Assembly (NCBI GenBank): GCA_033557675.1
Contig: JAWQRM010000366.1
Location: 1 to 23,634, forward strand
Length of the DNA: 23,634 bases
Source of the DNA: Coptodactyla brooksi
Taxonomy: Eukaryota > Arthropoda > Insecta > Coleoptera > Scarabaeidae
Direction of reading: 5' to 3'
Part shown: piece by piece, positions 1-9,600 of the stretch
How the letters are laid out: the number at the start of each line of letters is the position of its first letter
Numbering within the stretch: position 1 is the first letter of the stretch
Program-made: the position numbers and the translations under genes
The notes under the pieces: generated by a model
What the model was told of the DNA's origin: nothing
What the model saw: the letters and a program-made list of their open reading frames with translations, nothing else
The model's database searches: none

Positions 1-690
1 TTTACAAATACACTGTTTTAAAATTACGGTTGAGCATAAGCATTCATAAGAATATTTGGTGGTGAACAATTTCAAAGCACACTGATAAAGAAATTTGAAG
101 CATTTCGATGAAGAGCACTTTGATTGACTTAAATATAGATAGTTGATGTACATAGTAGATGTATTATGAAGACAACAGGATCAAATTTGATGTAAATATA
201 GCTTATCTGGATAAGTATTCATGAAAATATTTGGTGACGAACAATTTCAAAGCACCTTGATTGAGAAATTTAAAGTATTTTGATGAAGAGCACTTTGATT
301 GACTTAAATATAGATATTTGATGTACATAGCAAGAGTATTATGAAGATAACAAACCTAAAAACACCATTGGGATCAAATTTGATGTATATCTAGCTTGAC
401 TGGATAAGTATTCATGAAAATATTTGGCGATGAACAATTTCAAAGCACCTTGATCAAGAGATTTGAAGCGTTTGGATAAAGGACAGTTTGATTGACTTAA
501 ATATATCTATATCTAAGTGTTATTTCACGTATTTGATGAAGGAATGTATGAGAAATGTCAAGGTAATAAATTTCAATTTCCAGGATTTTTTTTTATCGAA
601 ATGGTTCAAAATTTTTTGATCAAGAAGCTTGTTCATCGCCAAATAGTTTTATGAATGCTTGTACGGAAAGGCTAACATGTTCGATAATTT
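1..690. repeat. Tandem/inverted repeat cluster at window edge (probable transposable element end)
   Basis: Three diverged direct copies of one unit are visible. Their shared core, beginning ATTCAT and continuing into AATATTTGG, a GATGAAC-like stretch and TTTCAAAGCACC, starts near 42, 217 and 410, giving periods of about 175 and 193 bp. A fourth copy of the same core lies in opposite orientation near 617-664 (CATCGCC..ATGAATGC). Direct copies closed by an inverted copy suggest the end of a foldback-like or other DNA transposon that starts left of the window. No coding sequence is recognisable. Confidence 0.7.
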
Positions 691-1601
691 ATAGAAGTGC
701 GTTTCGCGAAAAGGGGTGGGTTGCATTTGCGTAAAGGCAGGTGCCGTTAGATCAATAAACGCCACCCCCGCGTCACGGCAGCCCCCTCTGCTGACGACAC
801 AAAGAAAATCTTCGCGTGCAATTTTTCTTTAACGAATTTCAACGTTCGGACGTTTGGTCTCGTAGTCAGTTTGTAGTCGTAGTCGTGAAATGGGGTTTCG
901 GGTAGAGGCATTAGTTCTTTCTAGGGGTGAATGCCCTTTAAATCCGAGGGGGAGAATCCGGTCTCTCTCTCTGTCTCTCCCTTTCATCTTTTATCGTACA
1001 CTCTGTATGTATCAGCTGTTTGTCTGGCACCCTCCTTTGAAATTATAATAAATTATCCATTTATCGTAGACGTATAAGCGAAACAGAGAGAAAGAGAGAG
1101 AGAGAGAGGGGGGGGAGAAGAGAGGGTAATTTTTTTAACTATTTTTATTCTTTTGTTTAAATTTGGTTAGTAGTACGGATGATTTATACGCGCGTATATG
1201 ACGCAAGAATTATATTTATATATTAATAAGATGGCTGTGGGAATGTTTTCGGTGAAAATCGAACGGTACCCCGCGTGAACGATCGATATTAGCGTAATTT
1301 GTTTGTGTAGAGGGTAAAAAGTAAAGTTGGACGTATTAAAACGTATACGAATCAATATCGCTAAGAGAGGTTATATCTGCGCATGAGCCCCCGTCGCACG
1401 GTAATTTTGAATGTTTTTAAAACAGTGCGAGTTTGGTTTGCTTGCAAAGCGGCCGTATACCTTGCCGCTTTTCTTTTTTTTTTGTTAAGTTTTTTTTTGT
1501 TTTTGTTTAGTTCCATTAAATTTTTAACGAAACGTCAACGTGCGGCAGTGTTTTGTATGTCACAACTGGAGAGGACGCGCGCCGTACCCGTCAGTAGCCA
1601 G
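691..1601 (+). promoter_or_regulatory. CpG-containing GA/CT-rich region, candidate distal promoter and 5' UTR exon of the ELAV gene
   Basis: Base composition changes here from AT-rich repeat to CpG-containing unique-looking DNA. A CT microsatellite lies near 961-985 and a GA microsatellite near 1085-1115; GAGA-type tracts are common at insect promoters. An initiator-like TCAGT occurs at 866-870. A good splice donor, CCAG|GTTAGT, ends at 1601 and could pair with the acceptor at 6407 just before the ELAV start codon. No TATA box or convincing DPE was found, and several ATGs would be upstream ORFs. Assignment as a 5' UTR exon is inference. Confidence 0.3.
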
Positions 1602-2420
1602 GTTAGTGTTATAAAAATGTCATGTCAGCACGTTTACTGGCGTCACCATTTCGACGCATTCTTTCCGATTTTAATACGGCGCGTTTTACGTAGGGTGACC
1701 GCGAAGTGTTCCGCCCGTTCCTATGGAAATCCAACCCCCCCCCGGTAGTAAAATTGTCCCCCTCGACCGACCGGGTGCGATCTCGAGAGAGAGGCCCCCC
1801 CGGTACACCCCGCTAAAAAAGCTAATCGATACGGGACACATAACCTCAAAATTCGTCGAAGGCGTAGTTTTTCGGATTATTTCCTGCGTTCGGTCGCCCG
1901 AAAAGCACGTGTACGGAACGGAAATAGATGAAAATGGGGTGACCAACCACTTTCCGTTCGATTCGGGTACGATACGTTTAATTTTAGACGCGCGTCGAAC
2001 CGAATTTTATGCAAATCGCGTAGTTTTCGAATAAAACGGCAATAGTGTAATACTTCGTGAATATCTAACGAGATTTTGTGGGATTGTGTATACTTCTACT
2101 CCAAAAATAGCCCACAGCTACTAAAAATATACAGAATTTCATATTAATGTCGCGGAAGTTATGTTTTTTACGCCCTTTGATTGCGGCCTAAAGTCGTTTC
2201 GGAAATTTACCGTTTACGGTCACGTTCCGTAGGACAAATCTAACTATAAACGTGATTTAACTTTTTCTACTCGTTAAAATACCTCCGTCCGTCCTAATAT
2301 TATCGATAATCGCATATTTACTTCACATATAAATACAGTTTAAACCGCTTACTAACTAGTAGTAACGAAACCGCCATCTATTGTAAAATATCAGAACTAC
2401 ATACCTATATTTTGTCTATA
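1602..2420. other. Non-coding stretch, no gene recognised; one MITE-like end
   Basis: The stretch up to 2034 is CpG-containing and open in more than one frame, but I recognise no protein family in it. From 2040 it becomes AT-rich. CCTCCGTCCGTCC near 2282 follows a TA dinucleotide and resembles the terminal sequence of the Stowaway-like element at 10326-10625, so a degraded relative may lie here. Confidence 0.35.
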
Positions 2421-2565
2421 CGTAACTAATTTCATACTTATGCATAACGTATAAGAATTTAAACTAATTTCTTTTAAAATATAAATATTGGAATTGATTT
2501 ATTTACTAGTTACACCGTGGCTAATCAAAAAATATTACTAAAAATTCGTAATTGGTTAAAAGAAT
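2421..2565 (+). repeat. Direct repeat, copy 1
   Basis: About 145 bp here recurs in the same orientation at 5741-5885. Both contain TAATTTC, ACGTATAAGAATTT, TAATTTCTTT and AATTGGTTAAAAGAA in the same order. The two copies bracket the 3.2-kb cluster of coding remnant and inverted-repeat element, so they may be arms of a larger mobile unit or a local duplication. Confidence 0.6.
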
Positions 2566-2769
2566 AAATGAAAATAGCAAAAAACGATTACGTAAATAAT
2601 ATACCTGTTATTTAAGTGTTGCATACTTATTTAAGTTACTGATATCGATTTAAACGATAAAAGTCCTCAATTAATAGTCGTTTTTTTAAAATTTAATAAA
2701 ACTAAAAACATTTTATCTAAGGACGTTTTATCTAAAAACATTTTAAATAGGAAGGGTTCTTTTCTTTGT
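2566..2769. other. AT-rich spacer, nothing recognised
   Basis: AT-rich sequence with a short local duplication (ACATTTTATCTAA/GGACGTTTTATCTAA near 2707-2740). No coding signal or structured element was seen. Confidence 0.4.
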
Positions 2770-3469
2770 TATTTATTTAAAAATTAAATTCTCACTGCAA
2801 TCTTCGCGATCTTCTTCAACACAGACATTACTATCGAAGTCCAGAATGTTTCTTTCTGTAAGATTGAAAGTTTTTTTACATTTTTCTTTTTTTCTTCAGT
2901 TATAGGGTGGTCCAGAGGGAGTCTCTGCAACTTCACACTTTTCTTTTCATGCTCTTAATGTTCTCTGATTTAGTAGCAAAAGTATTCCAATGTTTCCCAA
3001 GCTGTTTAACCTCCCCAACATTTTTATAAAGGGAAACATATTCTTCCTTAGTTAAGATTGTGGGTTATTTTCGAAGGATCTTTTCGACTTTCGTAATTTC
3101 TTCCAGTGGTGTTGCAGATGCATGTAACATGCAACAGATTGAAGAACAATATTATTCTTATTTTGTGCAACTGAATCGTGTGCTGCCTATCCCAGGTTTC
3201 ACGTCAATCCATGTATAAAATACTGGGTGTTTTGTGGGTAAGTCGACAATTGCCAATGCATAGAAATTTAGTTGTTGAAGTTTTACTGGTTGTTTATAAA
3301 TTTTGTCTCTCAATGTCTTTACATCTCTAGGCCTAATGGGTATGCACTGCAATTTACTGTTAAAATGTAAATTGCTAAACTAAATTGTTAAACTCTTTCT
3401 TGAACCATTGTTTATAGTACTTACTGGAACTCCACAATTCAATTCATCTATGTTATAATCAGTTTCCAT
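2770..3469 (-). pseudogene. Broken minus-strand coding remnant, family not recognised
   Basis: Read on the minus strand, an ATG at 3469 opens 15 codons (METDYNIDELNCGVP) ending in CCA|GTAAGT. A 78-nt intron ending TTGCAG (3424-3347) joins in frame to a 62-codon stretch (3346-3158) that starts CIPIRPRDVKTL and includes FYTWIDVKPG. The same frame continues past several stops into ASATPLEEITKVEKILRK, then LTKEEYVSLYKNVGEVKQLG. Further coding-like peptide (KLQRLPLDHPITEE) appears in a shifted frame, and an acidic tail ends near 2773 beside AATAAA on that strand. Short intron, coherent peptide and stops plus a frameshift fit a decayed gene, or a multi-exon gene that I have mis-spliced. I do not recognise the protein. 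Confidence 0.4.
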
Positions 3470-3589
3470 TTCACACAAACACTACTAACTGTAAAATAAA
3501 TATTACTTACTTTCACAAATAAAATCCACACCACAAAACCAGTAACATTAACCTCCAAACAAATAATGAAAACAATATTTCTCAATCGA

Positions 3590-3645
3590 CGTAGGACCAA
3601 TCAGCTGCAGAGCTTGCTTCACTCTGATTGGCTATTGGACAAAAC
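3590..3645 (-). promoter_or_regulatory. CCAAT-box pair upstream of the minus-strand remnant
   Basis: On the + strand GGACCAATCAG is followed by CTGATTGGCTATTGG, so CCAAT motifs occur in both orientations within about 45 bp, 125-170 bp upstream of the minus-strand ATG. This is the arrangement expected of an NF-Y-type promoter. It supports the remnant once having been a transcribed gene. Confidence 0.35.
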
Positions 3646-3930
3646 ATGCTTTGATCTAAAATTGGTTGTGGACAAAACATCAATTGAACGAATTATTAAT
3701 TAATGGGATACAATTTTTTTATCGTAACTAATATTTACAACTGATTCCTTGAAGTAAAAAGTATAATTCCTAATGCTTATCTCAATTTTTTTTTTATTTT
3801 TGGGGCAAAACATGTTTTGACTTTGCTCCTCACATAAATTTATTATTTTTATTAAACACAATATTTAAAAAAATAAAAATAATCCGTGTACCTACAAGTT
3901 ATATCGAAATTGGGAAGAGATATCCCAATT
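3646..3930. other. AT-rich spacer
   Basis: No open reading frame, RNA gene or clear repeat was seen between the CCAAT region and the inverted-repeat element. Confidence 0.4.
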
Positions 3931-4150
3931 TATTGCTCCAAAAATGTTTCCCTATTGTTATGACCGAATGGACTACCTAAGGCGGGAGGAAGTTTACGAT
4001 GGGCCGCTCAAATACTTTGCAGTACAGTTTCTTTTCTTTCCTGTTATTTCCAAACTTTAAAATTGAATTTTCGTATAATTTAGTCAAAAATGGGGTGAGT
4101 CTTTCTAAAGCTAGTGTTTTAGTTATGCCATTTTACATGTAGATAGCTAA

Positions 4151-4185
4151 GTTCACCCAAAATAACGAAATTATTTTGGGTGAAC
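4151..4185 (+). repeat. Perfect 15-bp stem hairpin inside the inverted-repeat element
   Basis: GTTCACCCAAAATAA (4151-4165) is exactly complementary to TTATTTTGGGTGAAC (4171-4185), separated by the 5-nt loop CGAAA. It lies in the left arm of the 1.4-kb element. The right arm has only a degenerate version near 5030-5050, so this may be a separate tiny insertion or a preserved subterminal hairpin. Confidence 0.8.
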
Positions 4186-4613
4186 ACTAGAAGGCAAATA
4201 ATTAAAATATAAATAATTAATAATAATTAATAAATAATTAAAAGAAATTAAAAAAAACGCTAAGAATGAAAACAAAAATATAGAAAGTGCCATGTTTAAT
4301 GATCTTTTAAGCATTAGTGTTGTAGCTTTCTCCGTAACTGTCTAGAAATGTCTAAAAATTTCTAATGGTTCGAGGGATCTATTATTATGACCGAAGGGAC
4401 TACCTAAGCTGCGAGGAAGTTTACGAAGGGCCGCTCAAAAAGTTTAAAAGGCAATTTGTTTTCTTTCGTGTTATTTACAAACTTTTAAATTGAATTTCAA
4501 TTGAAAATATATTTTGAGAACTAAGTCACAACTTTATTTTGTTCAAATGAATCGAAAAATCATTCCACAAAAAATGCATACTTTAAAACCACTTGAATCA
4601 TCAGAAATTGCAC

Positions 4614-4673
4614 CAGGGTGTTCGACTTATTATAAAAACTACCCAACTTCAGATTTTTAAATGGAACATCCTG
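4614..4673. mobile_element. Possible 60-bp CAGGGTGTTC-type terminal-inverted-repeat remnant
   Basis: CAGGGTGTTC at the left faces GAACATCCTG at the right (reverse complement CAGGATGTTC), 9 of 10 matching. The ends resemble the elements at 11501-11599 and 14760-15407. It is very short, so it may be a deletion derivative or a chance match. Confidence 0.35.
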
Positions 4674-5344
4674 TATATTAAATTTTTGAAGTCATTATAA
4701 GACTTGAGGGCAACTTTAATTATTATACTAAATAGTTCTAAATTCTACTAATGGAATTTTTTACATTTTTTTTATATTTAAACCAAGGGCAAGGTAAGAG
4801 AAAGTCATGTACAATGTACATCTTCTAGTTTTGAAATGAAATGAAGAAACTCTCCCTTAAATATCTACATGCAACATAATCTAACTAAAATGGAAGGGAT
4901 AATTCATAATAATGACATCATTTGATAACAATTTCTTACAAAAATATTAACATGGCAGCTTCTGTATTTCTGTTTTCATTCCTGGCTTTTTTTTTAATTT
5001 CTATATCTTCTAATTATTTGCCTGTTTTCACACAAAATAATTTTGACACCACATAGAAAACACGTGCTTTGACACTACATATCTTGAGGATTAAGTCCTA
5101 ACTTTTTTTCCCGAAATGAACCGAAGAAGTCCCTTGGTTATCTGCATGTAACATGGCATAACTAAAACACTAGCTTCAGAAAGAAAAACAAGAATTGATT
5201 TTTGGCTAAATTTTAGGAATATTCATTTTAGAAGTTTGTAAATGGCACGAAAAAAAGAAATTGTCCTTTAAACTATCGTAAACTTCCTCGCAGCTTAGGT
5301 TGTCCATTCGGTCATAACAACAGGGAAATCTTTTTGGAGCAATA

Positions 5345-5740
5345 AAACTGAAAGTAGGTAGATGGATCGTCCAGATAGGTTTAACCCCAAAGAACCGTAT
5401 GAAAAACTAAAAGTAAACAGTAACACTTAAAGCACAAAAGTAAACAAATATGGAATAGTCACAAAATGATAATATTTTAGACCGAATAAACACCAGACTG
5501 TAACACAAACTGGCTCAAAAGCAATAATTGACAAGTCACTGATGAATCAATGACAGGTATTTGCTGTTTCATGCAAAGTCCTCTACACTCAATTGTGCGG
5601 GCAGTAAATCTTACGTGGTGCTCTAGACTCAAACAGATTTATCGATTTATTTATTTTTTTATTACGAAAAATAAATTTAAATATTATTTCTTCTTAAAAC
5701 AAAATTTAAAGAATTATTTTTTTCAGCTTAACGTTATTTA
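5345..5740. other. Spacer, nothing recognised
   Basis: No convincing coding sequence or repeat unit was seen up to about 5660. From 5665 to 5745 there is a sequence (AAATTTAAATATTA..TTCTTAAAACAAAATTTAAAGAATTA) repeated near 6085-6155. Confidence 0.35.
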
Positions 5741-5885
5741 TATGCAATTAATTTCGTATTTATGAATGACGTATAAGAATTTGAAGTAATTTCTTTGAAA
5801 ATATAAAAAATGGATTGATTCATTTATCAGTTATGCTGCAATTAAATAAAAAAAAACTAAAAATACACAATTGGTTAAAAGAAAG
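5741..5885 (+). repeat. Direct repeat, copy 2
   Basis: Diverged same-orientation copy of 2421-2565, sharing ACGTATAAGAATTT and AATTGGTTAAAAGAA in order. It ends the repeat cluster upstream of the ELAV gene. Confidence 0.6.
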
Positions 5886-6084
5886 CAGCTTTACAAAATA
5901 ACTACGATAAACATCTTGTTTAACAGCTTATTTAAAAATAATTAACGCATCATTGGTGTAATAAACAAAAAGCGACAGAAAACAAAAAAGAATAGGACAT
6001 ATAAGTTTAATATTTATATGTACAAGTTATATTTACGTAGAAATTCTCTATTTATAGAAATCAACCGAAATCTTTATTATTACA

Positions 6085-6155
6085 AACAATAAATTTAAAT
6101 ATTACTTCTTATTAAAACAAAATTTAAAGAATTAATTTTTGTTATTTATATGTAA
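6085..6155 (+). repeat. Local direct repeat of about 70 bp
   Basis: Nearly repeats 5665-5755: both hold AAATTTAAATATTA, then TTAAAACAAAATTTAAAGAATTA, then TTATTTATATG. The spacing is about 420 bp. It probably reflects duplication of the same AT-rich repeat. Confidence 0.55.
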
Positions 6156-6224
6156 ATAATAAAGTACGGTATAAAGTACGTTAGCTTTTGATTATCACTG
6201 TACACGCCGAGCCGGTGGGTGTGG

Positions 6225-6259
6225 TATAAAAGCGTCACCCCCTCCACCTACATAAATCA
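6225..6259 (+). promoter_or_regulatory. Candidate proximal TATA promoter of the ELAV gene
   Basis: GGTATAAAAGCG places a consensus TATAAAAG at 6225-6232. An initiator-like TCAC lies about 34 bp downstream (6257-6260), the normal TATA-to-start distance. The flanking sequence is locally GC-richer than the repeat DNA upstream. The site lies 256 bp before the ELAV ATG. Alternatively this stretch is the 3' end of a 5' UTR intron, because a branch point and acceptor follow at 6375-6407; both could be true in different transcripts. Confidence 0.4.
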
Positions 6260-6299
6260 CAGCTGGCATAAAAGAGATTCAGCGCTTACTGCCGTAACG

Positions 6300-6380
6300 A
6301 TGGAGGCGCTTTATCGATCCGGCGCGTACAGTGCCGATCAAAAGTTCTCGGAACGCCAATTTTGGTCGCATTCGGACTAA
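6300..6380 (+). CDS. 26-codon upstream ORF in the putative leader
   Basis: An ATG at 6300 opens MEALYRSGAYSADQKFSE and closes with TAA at 6378-6380 after 26 residues. It would sit in the mRNA leader only if transcription begins at the TATA box at 6225 and the acceptor at 6407 is not used. The stop codon overlaps the candidate branch point GACTAAC. It may be a translation-damping upstream ORF, or chance coding inside an intron. Confidence 0.2.
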   Translation: MEALYRSGAYSADQKFSERQFWSHSD

Positions 6381-6407
6381 CGAGTTTTTCCGTCGTTTTC
6401 GTTGCAG
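6375..6407 (+). promoter_or_regulatory. 5' UTR intron branch point and 3' splice site
   Basis: GACTAAC at 6375-6381 matches the metazoan branch-point consensus. It is followed by a pyrimidine-rich run and TTGCAG ending at 6407. This predicts that the first coding exon begins at 6408 and that at least one non-coding exon lies upstream, possibly the one ending at 1601. Confidence 0.5.
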
Positions 6408-6480
6408 TTTTGATTAGTCGACCCGAGTTTCGATCTAGTTCACCATTAACCGTATAAACCTGAAAGCGGAGACCGTCGAG

Positions 6481-6682
6481 ATGATGTCCAACGGACTAGA
6501 TGGCGGAGTTGTTGGACAGCAAAACGGAGGAAATGGTGGCCAAGGTGGCGGCCAGGAAGAATCCAAAACAAACCTTATCGTCAACTACCTTCCCCAAACC
6601 ATGACCCAAGAAGAAATACGATCGCTATTCTCGTCTATAGGTGAAGTTGAAAGCTGTAAACTGATTAGGGACAAAGTGACAG
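6481..6682 (+). CDS. fne: ELAV coding exon 1: N-terminus and first half of RRM1
   Basis: Encodes residues 1-67 plus one base, from MMSNGLDGGVVGQQN to CKLIRDKVT. Two Met codons are adjacent at the start. It ends ACAG|GTGAGC, a strong donor, in phase 1. The exon break falls in the loop between beta strands 2 and 3 of RRM1. Confidence 0.92.
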
Positions 6683-9600
6683 GTGAGCGAGAAAAAGAAG
6701 AAGGTTTTGAACGGCTTTTTAGTTGATTCCTCCTTTTTTGGGTGTCCAAATTAGTTTTAATTTGAAAAAATACAATGTCGATAAATCCTGTACAAAATAG
6801 AAATTGTGTACAGCAAGACACACATAACTTTGCGGGTGTGTTAGCCCCTCCCACGAATTTGCATAAAAAATTTTATTTTTATAGAAAACAATTACTTGTC
6901 CTAGACAGATAGGAGCAGTTTTACTATCACATAGCGACCAGGTTAAGTTAGCGCATGGGAGAGACCAGTGTTACCCGCAAAGTTACAAATCAAAAACTGT
7001 TACTATGAATAACTGTACACAGACAACAGTTTCTATTTTGTTCGCAAAAAGATTTATATCGGACCACGTTTTAAAAGACTAATTACGAGCAGATGATACA
7101 AGGGACGTTATAATTAAACTACTTCATAATCTTCATTGTATCGTTAAGTGCTTAGAATTAGAAAAGAACGGAGATGGTGGAAAAAAAATGTATGGACTAC
7201 CGTTCTCCGTAGAAATTGTAAAAATTTTGTGATTAAATGTGATTATCTTAAAATCTGTGGGCTACTATTTCGAACTGTAAAAATACCAATAAGAAATAAA
7301 TAGTCGAAAAACTAAATAGAAACGGGTTTTACCAAATTGTCTTGATAGTTAAGGATCGATATCTTTATTCTAAGCAAATTGCGCGTGCCCCGATTTGTCA
7401 CACATTGCTTGAGACAACCACCACAATGACGTCCGTTTGATTTTGATTGTTGTTTGGTCGCTGTGCTTTTACGAATAGAATCAGTTGCAGATTTAACGGG
7501 TATAAAAGAGACGTCGTAACGTAGAGCCACCAGATAAAATCGTTGAGACACCTCCTTTATTTTCCTTATCATTTCGTACTTCTTCTGCAGTTCCGGACGG
7601 AGTTTTGAGTAGTCCATTGGTTACAGGGCAAAGCCTAGGCTACGGATTCGTTAACTATCATCGACCCGAAGACGCCGAGAAAGCCATAAATACGTTGAAC
7701 GGACTCCGTCTTCAAAATAAAACTATAAAGGTAAGATCGGAAGGCGGCAAGTTTTATTTAGAACGACGCGTTAAATATATTCAAATTACGAAATATAAAT
7801 ATTTTGTAGTTTACCTGCTTTCTTTCTTATTGGTGCTTTTAGGTATCTTACGCTAGACCTAGTTCGGAAGCGATCAAAGGAGCGAACTTGTACGTGTCGG
7901 GCTTGCCAAAGAACATGACCCAACAAGATCTCGAAGCTCTGTTTAGTCCGTACGGACGGATTATAACCTCGAGAATATTGTGCGATAACATCACCGGTGA
8001 GTTTCACTAAAATCTTACAGTCAAAATCATGCAGAGTAGATTTTTATCAGGGTCGCTATATACGAGGGTTTTCCGTTGACAGTTTATCTAAAACGGTACG
8101 GTTTTAGATGAATTGATCACTTTGTAATAGATTTTTGGTTGTATTGTTGATGACACACGAAACAAAAATATACATTTTTAATAATAGTAAGAAAAAGAAC
8201 ACATCAACATACATAGTATTTTTTTTTTGCTTCGTATCGTTGTTCGATGTTTTTCTTTGTTTGTTTATACTATTATTGCTTTTGAAAACTCTTTTTTTAA
8301 AACCATTTTTATTATAAGTTATCATTTATTATTTATTATGTCTTTACTGTTCCTATATTTTGAGTTATTTTTTTTTTTCCCAGTACGTCAGTTTGTCTCG
8401 GGGGCTGGAGAAAATATTGCTGGTACGTACTTACCCTCTCTCTCTCTCTCTTACCTACAACACCCCCACTGAAACACCTTACCACAAATTTTCACTAAAA
8501 AGAAATGCTAAAAAGTTTACGAACGGCAGAAAATCGAATAGTTTCTCAATTTTCGACGCGAATAATAACAAAAAAGTTTAGCGGAACGCTTTCCCAAGCT
8601 CGGACGAGTTTGGGAAACCGGCGAAACATGTCAAAGATACGATGCACCCCCCCATCGCAAATGACGAAAACTACTAGATCTTTAATTTACCTATTTATAT
8701 GTTGTTTATTATAATTTCTGTATTTTATTTGTTATTTCTGTTTATTTGCATCGTGGCATGTTTAATTTTTTTGCTATTTTTCGTTTTGATTATTATTATT
8801 ATTATTAATACATTCTAATATATACACAACATATACAGAAACATGTACAATTATAACGAAAATATAATAAAATTCAATGTCGTATAGTTGCGCTTCCTTC
8901 TTTTCTGGGCCTGCTTATTGTCTTGCTATTAACTATTTGAATCGATACGCTTAAAAATACAAATCACTTTTCTTTTTTTGTGGAAGGTTTCTAAAACAAC
9001 ATTTACGTACAAACGTCAGTGGGTTTCTTTTTTTTTTACGAAGCTTTTAACTGTCAATAATCCGCTAATTAAAAGTTAAGCTTTCCAAAACTCTCTAAAA
9101 TTAAAATAAATCTTTCGCACCGCAGGTCTATCGAAGGGAGTCGGCTTCATAAGATTCGATCAGCGGCTCGAAGCCGAACGGGCCATCCAAGAACTGAACG
9201 GGACGATTCCCAAAGGCTCCACGGAGCCGATTACCGTTAAGTTTGCAAACAATCCGAGCAACAACAATAAAGCCATACCCCCTCTTGCCGCATACTTGAC
9301 GCCCCAAGCGACTAGGCGTTTCGCCGGACCAATCCACCATCCGACGGGTCGCTTCAGGTAGGATCCTATTTAGAGTTTTTCGAAATTCCAACCGGATTTG
9401 AGCAAAAATCGTTTTTCGAGTGTTTATTTGAGAGTTATTTTTGGTGATGGATATTCAATAAGTAAGTTACGCAATCCTTACGGTCGTTTACGATATGATC
9501 TCAAATAAGCACAAAACAGAAACCCGCTTTTCTTCTTTCATTAAAAGAATTATTTACTTTTCCTTTGTTATTAGACTTATTATTACTGTAAATAATTAAT

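Larger units (their letters stand above)
3931..5344. mobile_element. Long-inverted-repeat (foldback/MITE-like) element, 1.4 kb
   Basis: The left arm starts TATTGCTCC and runs through TTATGACCGAATGGACTACC and GGAAGTTTACGAT. Its reverse complement ends the element at 5344 (GGTCATAAC..GGAGCAATA). Similarity between arms extends inward: left 4100-4310 contains CTAGTGTTTTAGTTATGCCA and GGCAAATAATTA, matched in reverse near 5010-5190. Arms are therefore about 380-410 bp. The centre carries a further direct copy of the arm start (near 4385-4500) and another arm piece (near 4840-4900), so copies have nested. No transposase is visible, which implies a non-autonomous element. No clear target duplication was found. 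Confidence 0.7.

Noticed and set aside
1383..1748. 121-codon open frame on the + strand
   Set aside because: Long Phe/Leu run comes from T tracts, and a likely splice donor interrupts it at 1601. No family resemblance.
1723..2034. 103-codon open frame on the + strand
   Set aside because: It overlaps other open frames on both strands, shows no recognisable motif and lies in CpG-rich DNA where stops are rare. Not called as a gene.
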